Below, one piece after another: positions 60,737 through 64,000 of a stretch of DNA of 64,000 bases. Origin of the DNA: an uncultured Acidobacteriia bacterium (lineage in GTDB: Bacteria; Acidobacteriota; Terriglobia; Bryobacterales; Bryobacteraceae); the NCBI GenBank assembly GCA_903875575.1, contig CAIQWJ010000020.1:1-64000 (forward strand). The letters are read 5' to 3'. The translations under genes were made by a program, and so were the position numbers. A model generated the notes under the pieces. That model was not told the origin of the DNA. It did no database searches and was given only the letters and a program-made list of their open reading frames with translations. The first letter of the stretch is position 1; every line of letters begins with the position of its first letter.

Positions 60737-61535
60737 GATTTCGGTAGTGATTGTTTCGTTCTTTCGGGCGGAGCAGTTAAGGGATACGTTGGCCGCGCTG
60801 CGGTTGAGGGTTGAAACAGAGGCCGGACCGGCTGCGGGGCTTCAGGTTGTGGTGGTGGATAACGGGTCTCGCGATGCGACGGCGAAGCTGGTGGAGGAGT
60901 TTCCGGAAGTGCGGTTCAACAAGCTGCCGCGGAACTTCGGGTTGACGCGCGCTCTAAACATTGGGGTCCGGGCGGCCGATGGGGAGTATGTCCTGCTGCT
61001 GCATGACGATGTGAAGATCGATGCAGCCGGGGTTGTAGCGCTGGCAGAATTTCTGGAGAGCAGGCCGGATGTTGCTGCGGTTTGTCCACTGCTGAATTCG
61101 CCGCAGGTGCGGGCGCTGCCGACACCGGGGGATCCGGACCCCGCGTTACGTACGTTGGCTGCTGGCGCGGAAGTGACGGCGGACTGTGTGACGGGCGCGG
61201 CCATTATGGTGCGGCTGGCATTTTTGAAGTCGATGGGGCATGTGGATGAGCGGTATGGAAATTACGGGTCAGATATCGAGATTTGCGCCCAGGTGAAGAG
61301 TTCGGGTAAGAAGATCGTGGTGCTGGATGCGGTGCGGGCGCAGCACGGGGTGGCGGCGTCGCCCATGCCGAAGAAATTTCTGGCGGGTGACCGCGCGGCG
61401 GGGACTGCGGCGTTTTTGGGGAAGCATTACGGGTTTGGCGCTGGATTAGCCTATCGGCTGAAGACAGCGCTTGGCGGCCTGGTCACATTTCGGTTTGCTG
61501 TGGTGGGGATGGAGAAGATTGACGGCTCGCGGTAA
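60723..61535 (+). CDS. Family 2 glycosyltransferase
   Basis: TTG at 60723 gives 270 residues starting MEPGKISVVIVSFFRAEQLR. The GT-A fold motifs are there: VVVDNGSRDATAKLVEEF, LNIGVRAADGEYVLLLHDDV (DxD-like metal site), TGAAIMVRLAFLKSMGHVDE and YGNYGSDIEICAQVKSSGKK. It resembles rhamnosyl/cell-surface sugar transferases; donor and acceptor unknown. The C-terminus has a weak hydrophobic stretch but no clear membrane segment. Confidence 0.9.
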   Translation: MEPGKISVVIVSFFRAEQLRDTLAALRLRVETEAGPAAGLQVVVVDNGSRDATAKLVEEFPEVRFNKLPRNFGLTRALNIGVRAADGEYVLLLHDDVKIDAAGVVALAEFLESRPDVAAVCPLLNSPQVRALPTPGDPDPALRTLAAGAEVTADCVTGAAIMVRLAFLKSMGHVDERYGNYGSDIEICAQVKSSGKKIVVLDAVRAQHGVAASPMPKKFLAGDRAAGTAAFLGKHYGFGAGLAYRLKTALGGLVTFRFAVVGMEKIDGSR

Positions 61536-61560
61536 ATCTTTGGGTTAGACTGGATTAACG

Positions 61561-62031
61561 ATGGAAGCGGTGTGGTGGATACTCGCGATGCTGTGCTGCG
61601 GCGGTATGACCGGCGGGCTGGTGTATTTCGTGATGCAGTCCCGGCTGGAAGTGCGTTTGTCGCGCCAAAGGGAAGAACTGGCGGCTGCGAGGGCATCGCT
61701 CAGCGTGCAGAAGCGATACCTGAAGGATACGGTCCGTTCGGCGGAAGAAACGGCGCGGATGCAGGCGATTAACGAGTTCCTGTCCGATATCAGGATCGAG
61801 GAACGACATTACATTCGCGAACACAAGATGCTGTTCATGAGTAAGAAGAGCATTGTGAGGCAGGAGAGGATCTTCTTCCGGAATCTGCCGTTGTCGAACT
61901 GGATTGAGCAGGAGATGCCGTATCAGGAAGGCGCGGATATGGAGCAACTGGCGGAGGCAATGTCGGTGTTTGTGCCGGGGGGATTGCTGGAGGATTCGGG
62001 TGCGCCGGCGCGGAAGCTGCTGACGCGGTAA
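61561..62031 (+). CDS. Membrane-anchored coiled-coil hypothetical protein
   Basis: The 156-residue product has one N-terminal membrane helix (VWWILAMLCCGGMTGGLVYFV) and then a long charged helix (LEVRLSRQREELAAARASLS, VQKRYLKDTVRSAEETARMQ). A conserved-looking segment follows: FLSDIRIEERHYIREHKMLF, VRQERIFFRNLPLSNWIEQE. I do not know the family. Orientation suggests a cytoplasmic coiled coil tethered to the membrane. Follows the glycosyltransferase after 25 bases. Confidence 0.65.
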   Translation: MEAVWWILAMLCCGGMTGGLVYFVMQSRLEVRLSRQREELAAARASLSVQKRYLKDTVRSAEETARMQAINEFLSDIRIEERHYIREHKMLFMSKKSIVRQERIFFRNLPLSNWIEQEMPYQEGADMEQLAEAMSVFVPGGLLEDSGAPARKLLTR

Positions 62032-62076
62032 GGGTGCGGCGGCACGGACGATGCTGACGCTGTAAGGGTGCCGCGG
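62017..62076. repeat. Short imperfect tandem duplication at a gene end
   Basis: The unit (g/a)(c/t)gctgacgc(g/t)gtaagggtg occurs at about 62018-62036 and 62051-62069, each followed by a ccgcgg- or gcggcgg-like end, 33 bases apart. It repeats the last codons and stop of the gene at 61561. The following 120 bases to the rhodanese gene hold nothing else recognisable. Confidence 0.5.
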
Positions 62077-62193
62077 TCGTTGGGGGTGGCGGCTGGGTGC
62101 GCCATGATCGCTGAGCTTCGTTCGACTGTGGTTCCGCCAGGACTGGGTGTGCGGGAGTGGCACAGGTGGGTTAGCAGCGTGGCACCTATCCGG

Positions 62194-62544
62194 TCAATAG
62201 CGCGGTACGCCCAGGTCGACTTCGATACTCCAGCGGTCGATGCCGCCGGCCATGCTCTGACAATTGTCGATGCCCTGCTTTCGGAGCCAGTCGACAACGC
62301 TCAGGCTCCTGACGCCATGGTGGCAGAAGACGCAGATCAGTTGACCGGAATCGGCCGCGGCTTCCAGTTCCTGGACGTTTTGGGGGATGGTGCGCATGGG
62401 GATCAGGGTTGCACCATCGATATGGCAAATGGCGTGCTCTTCGGGTTCACGGACATCCAGCAGCAGGATTTGGTCGCGGCGATCGAGTGCGGATTTTACT
62501 TCGACGGGCGTGGTCTCATAGGTGAGCGGCGGGGTGTCCGGCAT
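62194..62544 (-). CDS. Single-domain rhodanese
   Basis: The 116-residue product is a complete rhodanese domain: LLLDVREPEEHAICHIDGAT, LICVFCHHGVRSLSVVDWLR (active Cys in CHHGVRS) and GIDNCQSMAGGIDRWSIEVD. It would move sulfur from a persulfide donor. No signal peptide. Similar stand-alone rhodaneses serve in sulfur transfer or cyanide detoxification; partner unknown. It converges with the coiled-coil gene. Confidence 0.92.
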   Translation of the reverse strand: MPDTPPLTYETTPVEVKSALDRRDQILLLDVREPEEHAICHIDGATLIPMRTIPQNVQELEAAADSGQLICVFCHHGVRSLSVVDWLRKQGIDNCQSMAGGIDRWSIEVDLGVPRY

Positions 62545-62681
62545 GAGGGGAGTTTAGCAGATGCAGAAACTGCGCCAGCGCGCTTATCTCGACGAAACCA
62601 AAGGGCATACACGATGCGTCTGAAGCCCTTGCTATACTCAACAGAGATTCTACCGTTCGTTCTCATGGATTCCTTTTAAAG

Positions 62682-64000
62682 ATGAAGTCGTTTATTGTCC
62701 TAACTTTGCAGGCCCTTGCGGCGTGCGTGTGTGTTGCCATGTCGGCCAACGCTCAGACTCCGGTATTTAACACGGGGCAGGGAGCTCATCTGGTGATCGG
62801 CCAGACCAGCTTCACCAGTGGCAACTACGGTGCTTCGAACCTGTTGCTGGGTTCACCGAGCGGAGTCGCGTATGCGAACGGAGTGCTGTGGGTGGTGGAT
62901 TCCAATCGCCTGGGTGCCACTCCGAATAACAACCGCATTCTGCGGTTTAACGACGTCAGCAGCTACCCCTCGCTGACAGATTTGCCAGACATTCCGGGAA
63001 GCAATTGCGGCGTTTGCCGTGGCCAGGCGAGTCTGGTACTGGGACAGTCCGACTTCAACACGTTTACTTCCGGCCTTACGGCCAGTTCGGTACGAAATCC
63101 TACGGGGATTGCGACCGACGGCACGGTGCTGGCGGTTGCGGACACGGATAACAACCGGGTGCTGCTCTGGCTGAAACTGCCGACCGTGAACGGACAACCG
63201 GCGGACGTTGTGCTGGGACAGGCGAATTTTACATCCAACGCCGCGCTTTCGCCTACGCAGACGTCATTGCGGGCGCCTTCCGGAGTTTGGATCTTCGGCG
63301 GGAAGCTTTATGTTGCGGACACTTTTGATAATCGCGTCCTGATCTATAATCAGATCCCGACGAAGAACAACGCGCCGGCGGATCTGGTGCTGGGGCAGAC
63401 GAGCTTCACGTCATTCGTGCAGCCGGATCTGACGAAGAATTCCGGGATTGCCAACGCGGTGAACATGCAGACGCCGGTTTCAGTAACGACCGATGGCACG
63501 CGACTGTTTGTGGCGGACCTGGCCGAGAACCGGGTCATGGTGTGGAACAAGATTCCGACTACGAACGGGGCGCCGTGCGACTACGTGATTGGGCAGAAAG
63601 ATCTGGTTACAGCGCAGACGAATAACAGCTATACCGTCAATTCAACGGCTGCGGACGCGGACGGGAATCCGACGGATGTGACGCCGGTGATGTGCCAATC
63701 GAACAAGAACGACGCGGTGACGGGGACGAAACTGTATCCGGCGCGCTGCGCGTCGACGCTATCGTTTCCGAGATTTGCTTATTCGGACGGGAAACGGCTT
63801 TTTGTGGCTGACGGCGGGAATGACCGGGTTCTGATTTTTAACAGTTTTCCGACGACGAACGGTGCCCGAGCGGACATTATTCTGGGTCAGCCGGATGAAT
63901 TCAGCGACAACACGGGCGACAATCCGGACGGCACGAACGCGTTCGAGAATCCGTCCGCGATCGCTTACGACGGCACGAACCTGTACGTGACGGACACGTA
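62682..64000 (+). CDS. Secreted NHL-repeat protein, cut by the window end
   Basis: ATG 62682 starts MKSFIVLTLQALAACVCVAM, then SANAQT, a signal peptide. The frame is open to the last base (439 codons seen, no stop). The mature part is a series of NHL/beta-propeller units of about 60-70 residues: VIGQTSFTS, SPSGVAYANGVLWVVDSN, VLGQSDFNT, NPTGIATDGTVLAVADTDNN, RVLLW, VLGQANFTS, PSGVWIFGGKLYVADTFDNR, VLGQTSFTS and so on, with at least five units. Such secreted propellers bind partners or polysaccharides in Acidobacteria; function unknown. A -10-like tatact at 62633 lies upstream without a clear -35. Confidence 0.88.
   Translation, partial: MKSFIVLTLQALAACVCVAMSANAQTPVFNTGQGAHLVIGQTSFTSGNYGASNLLLGSPSGVAYANGVLWVVDSNRLGATPNNNRILRFNDVSSYPSLTDLPDIPGSNCGVCRGQASLVLGQSDFNTFTSGLTASSVRNPTGIATDGTVLAVADTDNNRVLLWLKLPTVNGQPADVVLGQANFTSNAALSPTQTSLRAPSGVWIFGGKLYVADTFDNRVLIYNQIPTKNNAPADLVLGQTSFTSFVQPDLTKNSGIANAVNMQTPVSVTTDGTRLFVADLAENRVMVWNKIPTTNGAPCDYVIGQKDLVTAQTNNSYTVNSTAADADGNPTDVTPVMCQSNKNDAVTGTKLYPARCASTLSFPRFAYSDGKRLFVADGGNDRVLIFNSFPTTNGARADIILGQPDEFSDNTGDNPDGTNAFENPSAIAYDGTNLYVTDT

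Noticed and set aside
1-64000. tRNA, rRNA or a replication origin
   Set aside because: No cloverleaf, rRNA core sequence, dnaA-box cluster or parAB/dnaA gene was recognised by eye; a covariance-model search would be decisive.

Overview
The window looks like a stretch of chromosome from an Acidobacteriota-type soil bacterium, most plausibly the Bryobacterales/Solibacter group. This is an inference from gene content: an ImuA-ImuB-DnaE2 mutasome, a PEP-CTERM metalloprotease, several secreted proteins of acidobacterial type, a RibB fused to a degenerate RibA domain, and short interspersed repeats. No rRNA or tRNA gene was recognised, so the taxonomy is not fixed.

Layout. 0.1-0.8 kb: an insertion-sequence end beside a vapBC toxin-antitoxin pair in which both genes are frameshifted. 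1.1-5.1 kb: secreted proteins (jelly-roll lectin-like, Tat-exported sugar isomerase-like, two small exported proteins, PEP-CTERM metalloprotease). 5.2-10.3 kb: the mutagenic repair cassette imuA-imuB-dnaE2. 10.3-13.5 kb: an accessory island with higBA, a DUF4926 gene, a Fic protein behind an operator-like repeat array, and an AbiEii-type nucleotidyltransferase with a small partner. 13.7-18.5 kb: rplU-rpmA-obgE, yceH, a PhoPQ-activated-type hydrolase and a mutarotase-like protein. 18.6-24.5 kb: a PadR-controlled RND efflux operon. 24.6-29.4 kb: small genes, a second vapBC, a frameshifted membrane gene and repeats. 29.5-34.5 kb: a nucleoside uptake and salvage operon (deoA-nupC-punA-cdd-deaminase). 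34.6-38.3 kb: ribB(A) and a large SpoIIE phosphatase. 38.3-41.2 kb: the c-di-AMP/cell-wall cluster cdaA-cdaR-glmM. 41.5-46.3 kb: a GAF-GAF-ANTAR regulator, a YheT hydrolase, and an ECF sigma/anti-sigma operon running into secreted proteins and a PA14 protein. 46.3-55.3 kb: a duplicated cassette. 55.4-61.5 kb: valS, nadC, birA, anmK and a glycosyltransferase. 61.5-64 kb: a membrane protein, a rhodanese and the start of an NHL-repeat secreted protein.

The most interesting region is 45.7-55.3 kb. A unit made of a PA14 gene, a secreted TIG-domain protein and an upstream exported partner is present twice in direct orientation. The two large proteins match closely over about 350 N-terminal residues and then differ completely: one ends in a lysozyme-like region, the other in an HExxH zincin-like region. 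Each is followed by a different signal-peptide-bearing gene. This is the arrangement expected of a polymorphic effector/immunity locus with a swappable C-terminus, here on a TIG-domain scaffold. The toxin reading is inference; the duplication and C-terminal divergence are read directly from the sequence.
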